64,000 nucleotides of DNA from Sphingomonas sp. PAMC 26621 (GCF_000251145.1 NZ_AIDW01000036.1:124001-188000); one strand, 5' to 3'. Positions 35,922-43,652 are shown, counted from the first letter of the stretch. Program-made: numbers and translations. The notes: generated by a model not told the origin, from the sequence alone.

Positions 35922-36209
35922 TCATTCAGCCAGGGCTTGCCGATCGGCGGGCTGGTCATACCAAGCGCCCACCGCCTCGTTGTACCAGTCGAGCGGCAAT
36001 ACTGCCCCCTCTGTCCGGGGAACGAGATCGGTCAGCAGGAGCGATCCCGGCAACAGCGAACCATCGAGCAGCCGCCCAAGCTGGCTTTCGTCGACGAACA
36101 GGATCCGCTCTGCCGCCGTGAGGTCACCGCCGCATTCCGAGCCAATCCAGTGCGCGAGACGGCGCGCGCCTTCGTTCGCCGGGGTCGCCGTGAGGTGCAT
36201 CTTGCTCAT
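35922..36209 (-). CDS. Small helix-turn-helix phage regulator
   Basis: 95 aa; ATG 36209 overlaps the upstream stop. GARRLAHWIGSECGGDLTAAERILFVDESQLGRLLDG has the spacing of a Cro/CI-type helix-turn-helix, followed by a Trp/Tyr-rich end. Third gene of the leftward early operon; probably a DNA-binding regulator. Confidence 0.55.
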   Translation of the reverse strand: MSKMHLTATPANEGARRLAHWIGSECGGDLTAAERILFVDESQLGRLLDGSLLPGSLLLTDLVPRTEGAVLPLDWYNEAVGAWYDQPADRQALAE

Positions 36210-36676
36210 TCTTGGTTCCCTTCGATGGAAGCGAGCGCGGCATCGAGCTGCACCGCGACTTCGATTTGTTCGCGCAGTTGCTTGCGGATCGCGCGGGCCT
36301 CGGCTGGATTCACGACCTGGTCGGCGAGCGCCTTGCAAATCTCGCTGGCGATATCGCCGCCCTCCTTTGAGAGTCTGGCGAGCAGCATCAGCAGGTCGGT
36401 TCCTGACGGAGTGCACTCAGGCAGGCGCACCAGCGCGAAGCCCAGGCCCGCCGCCAGCGCACGAGTGATATGCGGCCAGCCCTCGCGATCACGCGCCAGG
36501 GGTTCGAGGTCCTGCACGACGTCGATCGCAACGAAGCTATCCGGGCGGTTGACTGACTGGTTGTCGCCAAGGACTGTCTTGCCGACGCGGCAGAATCCTG
36601 CCGAAGCTTCAAGCCCGCCGCATCCCTTGATCAACTCCGCGGTCGCGAGCTTGATGGCAATACGTTCCGGGGTCAT
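36206..36676 (-). CDS. Phage regulatory protein, CII/CP76-like
   Basis: 156 aa, start overlapping the Cro-like stop. IKLATAELIKGCGGLEASAGFCRVGKTVLGDNQSVNRPDSFVAIDVV matches the pattern of the CP76 (PF06892) regulatory family, with a C-terminal coiled coil (AIRKQLREQIEVAVQLDAAL). Second gene after cro, the CII position. Expected to activate repressor or integrase promoters; its sites are not identified. Confidence 0.6.
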   Translation of the reverse strand: MTPERIAIKLATAELIKGCGGLEASAGFCRVGKTVLGDNQSVNRPDSFVAIDVVQDLEPLARDREGWPHITRALAAGLGFALVRLPECTPSGTDLLMLLARLSKEGGDIASEICKALADQVVNPAEARAIRKQLREQIEVAVQLDAALASIEGNQE

Positions 36677-36948
36677 GCCGACACCGCAGCGGAAAGATTG
36701 CCCGCGTTTCCGGATGCGTCCGAAGCTTCCGAACCGGTATCAGCGCCAGCATGGTTCAGTTCCGCGCCGGTCTCCCAGTCGATCACCAAACCTTCCCGGT
36801 CCGCAACCAGACGCAGGTGCGCCAACCGAGAGCGAGGAATGCCATTCTTACGCCAGCTGTGAACCGTCGAGGGGGAAGTCTCGGTCATTCGAGAAACCAC
36901 GGTCGTGCCGCCAAGGGCATCGATGATTTGGTTGGAGACGTTTTCCAT
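36673..36948 (-). CDS. Cro/YdaS-like regulator
   Basis: 91 aa from ATG 36948. N-terminal IIDALGGTTVVSRMTETSPSTVHSWRKNGIPRSRLAHLRLVA is a YdaS/Cro-type helix-turn-helix; the Ala/Gly-rich tail is probably unstructured. It starts 7 nt after a CATATG -10-like element and may be leaderless. Divergent from the repressor, with operators between, so it should be the lytic-side repressor of the switch. Confidence 0.75.
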   Translation of the reverse strand: MENVSNQIIDALGGTTVVSRMTETSPSTVHSWRKNGIPRSRLAHLRLVADREGLVIDWETGAELNHAGADTGSEASDASGNAGNLSAAVSA

Positions 36949-36957
36949 GCGCAAACA

Positions 36958-37023
36958 TATGCGATAAACGCAAACTACCAGCAAGGGGTATTTTGCGATA
37001 ATGGCAATTGCGACATTCGCATA
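36958..37023. promoter_or_regulatory. Prophage 1 left operator cluster (three sites)
   Basis: Three 17-bp dyads of type TTTGCG-N5-CGCAAA: 36958-36974 (TATGCGATAAACGCAAA), 36992-37008 (TTTGCGATAATGGCAAT) and 37007-37023 (ATTGCGACATTCGCATA). The first lies between a -35 TTGCTG and -10 CATATG of the cro promoter; the last abuts the possible repressor start at 37024. They would let CI and Cro control both divergent promoters. Confidence 0.75.
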
Positions 37024-37629
37024 ATGCCGCTTGATGCCAGCATGGACGCGAACGACATCAAGGCGGAGCTACTTCGGCGCAATATGAGCCAGCGCGACCT
37101 TGCGCAGGCTATAGGCATGGACGAGAACCACCTCTCGAAAGCCCTAGCGGGAAAGCGCCAATTCAAGGTTCCGGAAATGGACGCGATCCGTCAGGAACTG
37201 GTGCCTGACGACGCGGATGAGGAACGCCTGCAGATCAGGTCGCTGCCGTTGCTTGGCGATGTCCCGGCAGGAAGTTTCCAGCCACAGGAGCAGCGCGGCG
37301 GTCGGCGGTTGATCGTTAGCGATCCAGACATTCCTGTTCGAGCATACGGCCTAAGGATTGTGGGCGACTCGATGGATTTGATCGCGCCAGCCGGCTCGAC
37401 CGTAATTATTGATCCAGATGACAAGCAGTTATGGGCCGGTAGGCGGTACGTGATTCGCACGAGCGACGGCGAGACAACCTTTAAGGAATACCGAGATGGC
37501 CCCGCCAGGCTCGTGCCTTGCTCGACGAACCCGGCCCATAAAGAGATGCTGATCGGTGCCGAAGCAATCACTATCGAAGGGCGGGTGTTCTCTTATAACT
37601 TGCGAGACGCTCCTATGCGGACCGCCTGA
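37024..37629 (+). CDS. CI-like repressor with S24 peptidase-like domain
   Basis: 201 aa from ATG 37024 (or 195 aa from ATG 37042, which avoids operator 3). DIKAELLRRNMSQRDLAQAIGMDENHLSKALAGKR is an XRE helix-turn-helix; IRSLPLLGDVPAGSFQPQ gives the Ala-Gly-like cleavage/linker region, IVGDSMDLIAPAGSTVIID the Ser of the S24 active site and GRRYVIRTSDGETTFKEYR the Lys region. Maintains lysogeny by binding the TTTGCG dyads; RecA-stimulated self-cleavage is likely. Confidence 0.85.
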   Translation: MPLDASMDANDIKAELLRRNMSQRDLAQAIGMDENHLSKALAGKRQFKVPEMDAIRQELVPDDADEERLQIRSLPLLGDVPAGSFQPQEQRGGRRLIVSDPDIPVRAYGLRIVGDSMDLIAPAGSTVIIDPDDKQLWAGRRYVIRTSDGETTFKEYRDGPARLVPCSTNPAHKEMLIGAEAITIEGRVFSYNLRDAPMRTA

Positions 37630-37801
37630 GCTCTTCATAAAAGCGCCATTCTATGCTGGCCGGGGCGTCGAGGTAGAGCTGCCCCCACTCGTCAAACTCG
37701 GCCAATCCTTGGGCTACAGCGTCTTCTTCAGCCCGCCGCTCAGTAGGACGCCACGGACCCTGCGGCTCACCGAACGCGATGACACGATACTCAACAGCCA
37801 C
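37613..37801 (-). CDS. Hypothetical protein, 62 aa
   Basis: Compact soluble protein (MAVEYRVIAFGEPQGPWRP to WRFYEELRRSA). It is convergent with the repressor and overlaps its end by 17 bp. A TTGACC -35-like box near 37865-37870, next to operator 37874-37890, would put it under repressor control. No family recognised. Confidence 0.55.
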   Translation of the reverse strand: MAVEYRVIAFGEPQGPWRPTERRAEEDAVAQGLAEFDEWGQLYLDAPASIEWRFYEELRRSA

Positions 37802-37873
37802 GCGAAACTCTCCCGGGAATCGATCACTAGTATGAGAACATAAAAAGAACAGATTCCGACGTAGGTCAAGACA

Positions 37874-37928
37874 TTTGCGAAAGTCGCAAACTTTTTGATT
37901 GACCGGCAGTTTGCGTTAATCGCATATG
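37874..37928 (+). promoter_or_regulatory. Prophage 1 right operator pair and early promoter
   Basis: Perfect dyad TTTGCGAAAGTCGCAAA at 37874-37890 and TTTGCGTTAATCGCATA at 37910-37926, 36 bp centre to centre. The second sits between -35 TTGACC (37899-37904) and -10 CATATG (37923-37928), 18 bp apart, driving the plus-strand genes towards integrase. Same operator type as 36958-37023. Confidence 0.7.
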
Positions 37929-37964
37929 GCCTCACAGCCGCATCCCGCGGCGGTGGAGGCTACG

Positions 37965-38231
37965 ATGTCTGTTCGCATCGACGCGAAACCCGAAGTTCAA
38001 TCCTACACGCCCCCGATCTGGGCAACCGAAACCGCTGAACGCGATCTCGCATCGTTGTTTCGCGCACGATCACTTCAGGTGTCTCGCAGTGCGCCACCCG
38101 TCGAGCAGTGCGCGGTTGAGGCCGATCCCGACTTTAAGCTGGTCGAGCGCGCCACCGTAGCGCTCATTGTCGTGTTCGTCCTGTACATGGCCGCGCAGTT
38201 CGTCCGTGCCTGGCTCGAGGGGCATCTGTGA
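37965..38231 (+). CDS. Small membrane protein
   Basis: 88 aa; ATG 37965 has GGAGG 6 nt upstream, so the ATG at 37926, inside the promoter, is not used. Soluble N-terminal part with PIWATETAERDLASLFRARSLQV and a single C-terminal membrane segment (VALIVVFVLYMAAQFVRAW). First gene of the rightward operon. Function unknown. Confidence 0.6.
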   Translation: MSVRIDAKPEVQSYTPPIWATETAERDLASLFRARSLQVSRSAPPVEQCAVEADPDFKLVERATVALIVVFVLYMAAQFVRAWLEGHL

Positions 38232-38344
38232 TGCGAACGCGCCTCGCGTCTGATTCTCGGTGCTCGCTACGCCGATCTCTCTCGATCGTCATCGCGGTGA
38301 CGATCGCGCTGTGGCTCGTCATCATCGCGGTCACCGTCGCATGA
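38231..38344 (+). CDS. 37-aa membrane peptide
   Basis: ATG 38231 shares its A with the preceding TGA and the stop overlaps the next ATG. A basic N-terminus (MRTRLASDSRCSLRRSL) is followed by one hydrophobic helix (IVIAVTIALWLVIIAVTVA). Tight coupling on both sides supports translation. Resembles other single-span phage early peptides; function unknown. Confidence 0.5.
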   Translation: MRTRLASDSRCSLRRSLSIVIAVTIALWLVIIAVTVA

Positions 38345-38622
38345 TGCTGCGTGAGCATAGCGCATTATTGCGTGGCTTCGTGTCCGCCCGCGTGAAAGGC
38401 CGCGACGTCGTCAACTTCGCCGACGAGCTGTCTGCGGCGCGCAAGGTTCTTGCCATGATTCCCGGCGAACCGGCCGGTGCGCGAAACACCCTCGCCATCA
38501 TTCCTGACCTCGACGGCAAGGCCGTCGCGAACGCTCTTCGCGCTGCCGGTTTCAATCGTGCGCGGGAGATCAGCGGCCGGAAGGCCACGACCGTCGTCTA
38601 CCATCGGAGGGTTCAAAAATGA
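38341..38622 (+). CDS. Hypothetical early protein
   Basis: 93 aa from ATG 38341, overlapping the stop of the 37-aa gene (ATGA). Alternating hydrophobic/basic sequence with LSAARKVLAMIPGEPAGARNTLAIIPDLDGKAVANALRAAGF; the repeat of (L/A)xxIP suggests a small alpha/beta fold. Not recognised. Confidence 0.6.
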   Translation: MMLREHSALLRGFVSARVKGRDVVNFADELSAARKVLAMIPGEPAGARNTLAIIPDLDGKAVANALRAAGFNRAREISGRKATTVVYHRRVQK

Positions 38623-38777
38623 TCCGTCATATGATTCCGCGTCTGCAGGTCGGTCGGTATTCCGGATCTGCGCTTACCGACGACTTTGGTCCCGACGGCG
38701 ATGAAGTTCGCGGCTTCGGCTTCTGCTGTCAGTGGTTCGGCATCCTGATCGAAGTATGCGTGGGGGGCGTGCGATGA
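38619..38777 (+). CDS. Hypothetical early protein, 52 aa
   Basis: ATG 38619 overlaps the preceding stop, TGA 38775-38777 overlaps the next start. Sequence MIRHMIPRLQVGRYSGSALTDD then an aromatic/Cys-rich end (GFGFCCQWFGILIEVCVGG). Coupling at both ends is the main evidence. Confidence 0.5.
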   Translation: MIRHMIPRLQVGRYSGSALTDDFGPDGDEVRGFGFCCQWFGILIEVCVGGVR

Positions 38778-39217
38778 CCGACACCGCCAAAGCCGCGCCG
38801 ATGCGCGAGGAATTGATCCGAGCTATCAACAATTATGTTACCGCAGCCGGTGTACCTAAGACCGAGTTCGACGCTGACTTTGCGGTCAAGATGATGTCCG
38901 CGATGATGGTCAGCTTTCACAAGTATGGCCGTGTTGCACAGGCATACCCGCTTAAGTTTTCGGCTAGCGATGATGTGCGGGCGCGGATGGCGAAATACCG
39001 CGCGACCGGCAACAAGCACTATCTGGTTGATGCCGCCAACTTCGCGATGATCGAAGCGATGCACCCAGGTCGCAAGGAAGGTGCTGAGTGGGCAGGCAAC
39101 GACGCCGCCGACAGTCCCGGACGCACCACGGCGAGCGGTCATCGTCTCGTGCAAGAGGACAACGACGGCAACCGGATCATGGGCGAGACGATCCTGCATC
39201 ATCCGGGAGATTTGTGA
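38774..39217 (+). CDS. Hypothetical early protein with shared AAPMRE leader
   Basis: 147 aa from ATG 38774. The N-terminus MTDTAKAAPMREELI is nearly repeated in the next gene and in a prophage 2 MazG-like gene; the encoding DNA is identical over 20 bp. The rest (VKMMSAMMVSFHKYGRVAQAYP, MAKYRATGNKHYLVDAANFAMIEAMHP) resembles phage proteins that form a small helical domain. Function unknown. Confidence 0.65.
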   Translation: MTDTAKAAPMREELIRAINNYVTAAGVPKTEFDADFAVKMMSAMMVSFHKYGRVAQAYPLKFSASDDVRARMAKYRATGNKHYLVDAANFAMIEAMHPGRKEGAEWAGNDAADSPGRTTASGHRLVQEDNDGNRIMGETILHHPGDL

Positions 39218-40218
39218 TGACTGCCCCCGCCAAAGCCGCGCCGATGCGCGAGGATATTACGCGGGCTGATCGATTGGTAAAGCTGATATTTCCGGCGGCT
39301 GCCGCTGCTTGGGACAGAGAAATTCAAGCGAGCCTAGACAAAGGAATGTCCCGAGCAGGTGCAATCGATGATGCTTACAATCGCACCAAGAGTTTTCGGT
39401 CTGAAGTAAATTGGATTGAGTGCTGCGACCGCGTCAGGAATGCCCTCGCCCACACCGCCCGCCCCGACGTCGATATAGCATGGCGGCTTGATCGCATTCG
39501 AGATGATGGCGGGCCGCTGACAGCTTCAGATAAGGCCTTTCTTGCCGAAGCGGCTAATTGCCTTCGCACCGCCCGCCCCGACGCCGGGCCGTGCGTCGCC
39601 GCACCGGATCATGCCGATATTCTCGAAACGATCGAGAACGCCGCCGATAACTGGCAGGCCAGCGGCTACACCAGCGCGCTTGCCGAAGTGCGTGACATGG
39701 CAAACGTTGGTCGATCACTGATGGAGGCATTGCCCACCGGCTATTGCTACATGGACAGCCCCGCCGAAATCGTCTGCGATCTGCAAAACAAGTTGGAAGA
39801 AGCGACCGCCCGCCCCGACGCCGGGGATGAGGATGTCGAGCGCATGGCGTTTCCTGACATCGGCCCTGATCCCATGAAGGGCGACCAAAGGACCACCGAG
39901 GAAGCCGTAGCGCGGGTACGCGAAGCCTATGTGAAACAGCAGGCGGGCGTGCCGGATCAAACCGCGCTTGTCTGGCGCTGGGATATCGGCGTGATCCTAT
40001 CGGAAAACACGCGTCTCGCATCGCGCGCCGCCGCCCGCGATGGGGTGGGCCGGGGGATGGTCGAGCGGAACGAGCAGTTAGCGGCAGCCGTTGCCAAAAT
40101 ACTGCCAATCGGAAACCCTCGACTGCCGGGCGATCGCGTTGTGCCGATTTACGTCCGCATGGATGAGCTTCGGGCGCTGTGGGCTCTCTCTGCCTTGGAC
40201 AAGGTCCAGCCCCAATGA
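39217..40218 (+). CDS. Hypothetical modular early protein with shared AAPMRE leader
   Basis: 333 aa from ATG 39217, which overlaps the preceding stop. After the MTAPAKAAPMREDIT start, four segments are separated by near-identical linkers HTARPDVD, RTARPDAG and ATARPDAG, a bead-like layout suggesting domain shuffling. Segments are helical; the last (LAAAVAKILPIGNPRLPGDRVVPIYVRMDELRAL) looks compact. No enzyme motif recognised. Confidence 0.6.
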   Translation: MTAPAKAAPMREDITRADRLVKLIFPAAAAAWDREIQASLDKGMSRAGAIDDAYNRTKSFRSEVNWIECCDRVRNALAHTARPDVDIAWRLDRIRDDGGPLTASDKAFLAEAANCLRTARPDAGPCVAAPDHADILETIENAADNWQASGYTSALAEVRDMANVGRSLMEALPTGYCYMDSPAEIVCDLQNKLEEATARPDAGDEDVERMAFPDIGPDPMKGDQRTTEEAVARVREAYVKQQAGVPDQTALVWRWDIGVILSENTRLASRAAARDGVGRGMVERNEQLAAAVAKILPIGNPRLPGDRVVPIYVRMDELRALWALSALDKVQPQ

Positions 40219-40649
40219 GCATGAGCGCGAGCTTGAGCGATGCGCGACCACGCTACGCTGACGAGCACGATACGCTCGCCAGCCTCGCCGCGCACCTGCT
40301 CGGCGAGCGCGTCGCACGCTATCCCGCTGCCGTCGCAGCTGCGAAGCTCACACAGGCCGACGCCGACACCGGTATCCGCATCATGTCGGCGATAGCCGCA
40401 AGGTGGCGCGCGATTGCCGACCGCCAGCCCCTGCCCCCGACCTGCGCCTGTTGCGGCGGTGCAAGTCTACACGAGCAGCGCGATACGCTTGCAGCGGCAG
40501 CGGCACGTACCAGCCAGATCGCGGCCAAGGATCGCGGCAACGCCAATAAGGCGGACTATGCCGCCGCTGCCACCACGCTTCTGTGGCACGCCGAGCATGC
40601 TCTCGCTGCCGAAGCCAACTGCAGGAATGGCTATGCCGAAGCGGCCTGA
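40215..40649 (+). CDS. Hypothetical helical protein with CxxC
   Basis: 144 aa from ATG 40215 overlapping the preceding stop. Ala-rich helices (LASLAAHLLGERVARYPAAVAAAKL) with a CACCGG motif in the centre that could bind metal with other ligands. No family recognised. Confidence 0.6.
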   Translation: MSMSASLSDARPRYADEHDTLASLAAHLLGERVARYPAAVAAAKLTQADADTGIRIMSAIAARWRAIADRQPLPPTCACCGGASLHEQRDTLAAAAARTSQIAAKDRGNANKADYAAAATTLLWHAEHALAAEANCRNGYAEAA

Positions 40650-41064
40650 CTCCGCGCCAGGAGCAGCCTTGTTACAAGGCTGCTCTCAGAAGGGCCACAA
40701 CCGCATGCCCGGACAACAGGCGGGGGACTGGACCGCTCGCCCCTGCCCTGAGTGCATGGGGCTTTTTGAACCGAAGGTCGTCAACCAGCTGTTCTGCAAG
40801 CCGGAGCATAACACGGCCTGGAACAACCGGGCGACCAAGCGTGGTCGCGTTCTCACGCCGCTGTCGATCGTCGCGCGGGTAACCCGCAATGGCACGCGAG
40901 GCACTCCGGAAGCGCGAGAGGCGGGCCGCGTGGCATCGTCGCAACACAACACGCTGATCCAGCGCTATCGCGACGAGGATCGCGCGGCCAACGACGGAAA
41001 GGGCCGGATGGAGTGGCCGGACTTTATGATCTTGCGGATCCGGCAGGGGTTCGACCCGCTATGA
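40633..41064 (+). CDS. Zinc-finger-like phage protein
   Basis: 143 aa from ATG 40633 (AGGA upstream) or 119 aa from ATG 40705. CPECMGLFEPKVVNQLFCKPEHNTAWNNRATKRG has the Cys/His spacing of a small zinc ribbon followed by a basic helix, as in DNA-binding accessory proteins. Stop overlaps the excisionase start (ATGA). Confidence 0.6.
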   Translation: MPKRPDSAPGAALLQGCSQKGHNRMPGQQAGDWTARPCPECMGLFEPKVVNQLFCKPEHNTAWNNRATKRGRVLTPLSIVARVTRNGTRGTPEAREAGRVASSQHNTLIQRYRDEDRAANDGKGRMEWPDFMILRIRQGFDPL

Positions 41065-41345
41065 CTCTGCTGACCCCCGAAGAGGCAGCCGCGCGGATCC
41101 ACGTCTGCACGAAGACCTTGCGCCAGCTGCGACGTGACGGGCACATTCGCTATATCGCCATCTCCGATCGCGTGATTCGGTACCGGCCCGAAGATTGCGA
41201 CGATTTCATTGAAGGCCGCGTTCGGAAAGCACCAGAATGTCAGTCTACAAGCCGAAAAACTCGCCGTACTTCCAATTCGACTTCGTCTGGAAAGGTCGTC
41301 GCTTTTTCGGAACGACAGGCTGCAAAAGCAAACGCGCAGCGCTAG
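41061..41345 (+). CDS. Excisionase/MerR-like helix-turn-helix protein
   Basis: 94 aa. LLTPEEAAARIHVCTKTLRQLRRDGHIRYIAISDRVIRYRPEDCDDFIEGR is a complete HTH_17/AlpA-type winged domain. It should bend attachment DNA and direct excision. Its last 36 residues (Ser/Thr/Arg-rich) overlap the integrase gene in another frame, so the useful protein may be the first 58 residues. Confidence 0.75.
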   Translation: MTLLTPEEAAARIHVCTKTLRQLRRDGHIRYIAISDRVIRYRPEDCDDFIEGRVRKAPECQSTSRKTRRTSNSTSSGKVVAFSERQAAKANAQR

Positions 41346-42331
41346 CGCACGAGGAGATCGAGCGGGCCAAGGCGCGCAATGGCGGCAACCTACGACCGCC
41401 CATCACCCTCGACGAAGCCTGTGGGCTCTACCAAGACAAGGTCGAGGAGCTGCCCAGTTGGATAGATACCGAACGCCATATGCGAATGCTTATGGCCGGC
41501 CTTGGCGGCGCGCATCTCTTGTCCGAAATCACTCAACGGGATCTCCTCGCACTCGTTGCGAAGCGTCGGGCGACGCTCGCCAACTCTTCCGTCAACCGTG
41601 AGATCGAGGACTGGCGCGCGATCTGGCGGTGGGCGGATAAGGCCCGTTACGACGTCGGCGAAATGCCCAACTGGGGCGCGCTGTTTCTCAAAGTCGCGAA
41701 GACCGATCCTCGTGAGTTGAGCGCTAACGAAGAGGACAAGCTCTTTGGCGAGATCCGACGTGACCTGTTCGACTTCTGCTCGTTCGCGCTGAAAACCGGG
41801 TGGCGGCTGAGCGAAGTGATCGGGCTGCGTTGGGTCGACCTGGACATGGCGAACGCGTCGGCCGTCACTCGGATCAAGGGGGGCGACATCGTCAAGCGAC
41901 CGCTGACACAGGAGATGATCATCATCATCGCCAACCAGCCTCGCGTCGGTCTGATACCGAACGTGTTCACCTATGTCGCGGTGCGAACAAAGCCAGGGTT
42001 CACTGACGCCCTTGGACGCAAGCAACCAGTTCGGATCAAGGGGCAGCGTTACCCGATGACGGAAAGCGTGCTGCGGAAGCCCTGGGTGGCAGCCAAGGAA
42101 GCTGCCGGCATCGAGAACTTCCGCTTCCACGACTTGCGCCATACGCGTGGCACCAGGATCTTGCGCGCTACGGGCAATCTCGCTGTCGCGAAAGAGGCGC
42201 TGAAGCACCGGTCGATCAAAACAACGCTGCGCTACGCGCATGCCACCGATGACGATGTTCGGCAGGCTTTGGATGCAAGCGAGTCCCGGACTATCCCCGA
42301 AGCCAAGCCGCAGCACCTGCGAAAAGCTTAA
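41237..42331 (+). CDS. int: Tyrosine-recombinase integrase of prophage 1
   Basis: 364 aa. N-terminal Arm-type/SAM-like domains, then the catalytic domain with Arg190 (TGWRLSEV), His298-Arg301 (HDLRHT), His324 (LKHRS) and Tyr333 (LRYAH). It lies 34 bp from the att core at 42366 and its 3' end contains the right arm-type repeat. Integrates into tRNA-Val. Start ATG 41237 has a modest GGAA upstream and overlaps excisionase by 109 bp. Confidence 0.92.
   Translation: MSVYKPKNSPYFQFDFVWKGRRFFGTTGCKSKRAALAHEEIERAKARNGGNLRPPITLDEACGLYQDKVEELPSWIDTERHMRMLMAGLGGAHLLSEITQRDLLALVAKRRATLANSSVNREIEDWRAIWRWADKARYDVGEMPNWGALFLKVAKTDPRELSANEEDKLFGEIRRDLFDFCSFALKTGWRLSEVIGLRWVDLDMANASAVTRIKGGDIVKRPLTQEMIIIIANQPRVGLIPNVFTYVAVRTKPGFTDALGRKQPVRIKGQRYPMTESVLRKPWVAAKEAAGIENFRFHDLRHTRGTRILRATGNLAVAKEALKHRSIKTTLRYAHATDDDVRQALDASESRTIPEAKPQHLRKA
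42281..42301 (+). repeat. Putative integrase arm-type site, right
   Basis: Second copy of the 21-bp repeat at 1704-1724, inside the last codons of the integrase gene, 64 bp before the att core. Same orientation as the left copy. Confidence 0.6.
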
Positions 42332-42365
42332 TTAGATCAAAGATTTAACTGGTCGTAGCTGTCAG

Positions 42366-42405
42366 CGGTGTAAACGAGACGCTCTACCAACTGAGCTAAT
42401 CGCCC
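42366..42405. repeat. Middle att site (attR of prophage 1 / left end of prophage 2)
   Basis: Exact copy of the 40-bp core at 1558-1597, but without the 3' half of the tRNA, so no tRNA is encoded here. Flanked by the two integrase genes; the prophage 2 integrase stop codon (42396-42398) is inside the core. Confidence 0.9.
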
Positions 42406-43652
42406 TCGCTCTCGCGAGACGCTAGGAAAGCTGCGGCTTCCGGACTGTCTCGCCGCATAACGACGGTCTGTCCATTTCCCACTTTGGCCCGCACATGGCC
42501 CGCATCCCAAACATCGGCTGCGGCCATGACCTCGCGAAACATCGTGGTCAGCACTCCTTGCGCGTTGGCGAGATAGTCCGGATCATATTTCGCGTAAACC
42601 CCCGTCGTCTTTTTCAGGACGCGGTGGCCGAGCAGCGTCTCGATCTCGTCAGTGGGCACGCGGTTAGTGCGCAGGTAGGTCGCGACCGTGTGCCGAATCG
42701 TCTTGGCGACAACCTCGTCGCCCAGCCCGAGCGCGCGCCGCAGCGTTCGCCACGCCGTCCGTTTGGAATGGACGCGCGCGCTGTTCGACGCGCGCCAGGC
42801 GCGCAGGATGGCGGCCATATCCTCGATCGCCGGCAGGATCGGATTGACCTTCTTCGTGCGCTGCCAGTGTGCCGGATGCAGGTCGACCAGCTTGCGCCCC
42901 TCGTCCCATTGCGTGCGCGGGTCGAACTGGCTCGCAGCTTCCGGCCGCGCCGCGGTGGACAGGATCAGCAGGACGAAGCGCAGCATCTCGATGTCGCCTC
43001 GCGCGAACCCGACGATCGCGCCCAACTCTTCCATCGACAGAACGCGGTCCTTCGCCTGCGACCGGTACTGGTCGGGCACAGCGGGCACCTTTGGCGCATA
43101 CGGGATTCGGCCATTGTCGGCATGATGCGTCAGCGCGGCGCGGATGTCGTCGAGGTTGCGCTGGACGCTTTCGCCGCGGACGCCCTTCGCAGAGGTGTGC
43201 TTGTAATCCTTCCCGCCCCACGGGACGTCGTAGCTATGCGGGCCCATGCGCCAGACGCGGAAGCGGACGAATAGGTTCGGCGTGATGTCGGCGACGGCCA
43301 GATCAAGCCCGGTGTCGGGATCCTGATCGAGGAAACCGATGAAGCACCGCAACGAGCTCGCGATCTGCGCGGGCGACACGACGCTCTTGCCGTGCTCCTC
43401 CCAGTACAGGAACAGCAGCGGAATCACCTTTGCCTCGGTGGGATGCTGCGCGCCGCGCGCGCGGGCACTCTCGAAGTGCGCGGTGATCTTGCCCTTGGCG
43501 TCCGCTAGGCTCCGGCACCGAGTGCTGCGATAGCTGATCGATCGAGTTTCGGCGTTGTAGCTGGCGATTTGCCAGACGTCGGGCGACTTGCCGTCGCGCC
43601 GCTTGTCGAGCCAGAAATCGCCGACGATGTAGGGTGATGTTTCGCGGCCCAT
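42396..43652 (-). CDS. int: Tyrosine-recombinase integrase of prophage 2
   Basis: 418 aa. Catalytic features: Arg in LSTAARPEA, RHTVATYLR, LLGH, and Tyr in TTGVYAKYDPDY. The C-terminus (SRESEGD) and stop are encoded within the 40-bp att core, so attP overlaps the 3' end of its own gene. Quite different in sequence from the prophage 1 integrase although it uses the same tRNA-Val target. Last gene of the leftward operon. Confidence 0.9.
   Translation of the reverse strand: MGRETSPYIVGDFWLDKRRDGKSPDVWQIASYNAETRSISYRSTRCRSLADAKGKITAHFESARARGAQHPTEAKVIPLLFLYWEEHGKSVVSPAQIASSLRCFIGFLDQDPDTGLDLAVADITPNLFVRFRVWRMGPHSYDVPWGGKDYKHTSAKGVRGESVQRNLDDIRAALTHHADNGRIPYAPKVPAVPDQYRSQAKDRVLSMEELGAIVGFARGDIEMLRFVLLILSTAARPEAASQFDPRTQWDEGRKLVDLHPAHWQRTKKVNPILPAIEDMAAILRAWRASNSARVHSKRTAWRTLRRALGLGDEVVAKTIRHTVATYLRTNRVPTDEIETLLGHRVLKKTTGVYAKYDPDYLANAQGVLTTMFREVMAAADVWDAGHVRAKVGNGQTVVMRRDSPEAAAFLASRESEGD

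Larger units (their letters stand above)
1598..42365. mobile_element. Prophage 1 (siphovirus-like, about 40.8 kb)
   Basis: Bounded by exact 40-bp repeats in tRNA-Val. Contains every module of a long-tailed temperate phage: integrase/excisionase, CI/Cro switch, primase-helicase, terminase, portal, capsid, tail chaperones, 1300-aa tape measure, tail tip, lysis genes and an acyltransferase cargo gene. Late genes are on the minus strand, lysogeny/early genes at 37-42 kb on the plus strand. Several left-end genes (3.9-9.5 kb) carry apparent frameshifts or a nonsense codon, so lytic competence is doubtful. Confidence 0.93.

Noticed and set aside
42366-42405. Second tRNA-Val gene
   Set aside because: Only the 5' half is present; no T arm or acceptor 3' strand follows, so it is an att remnant.
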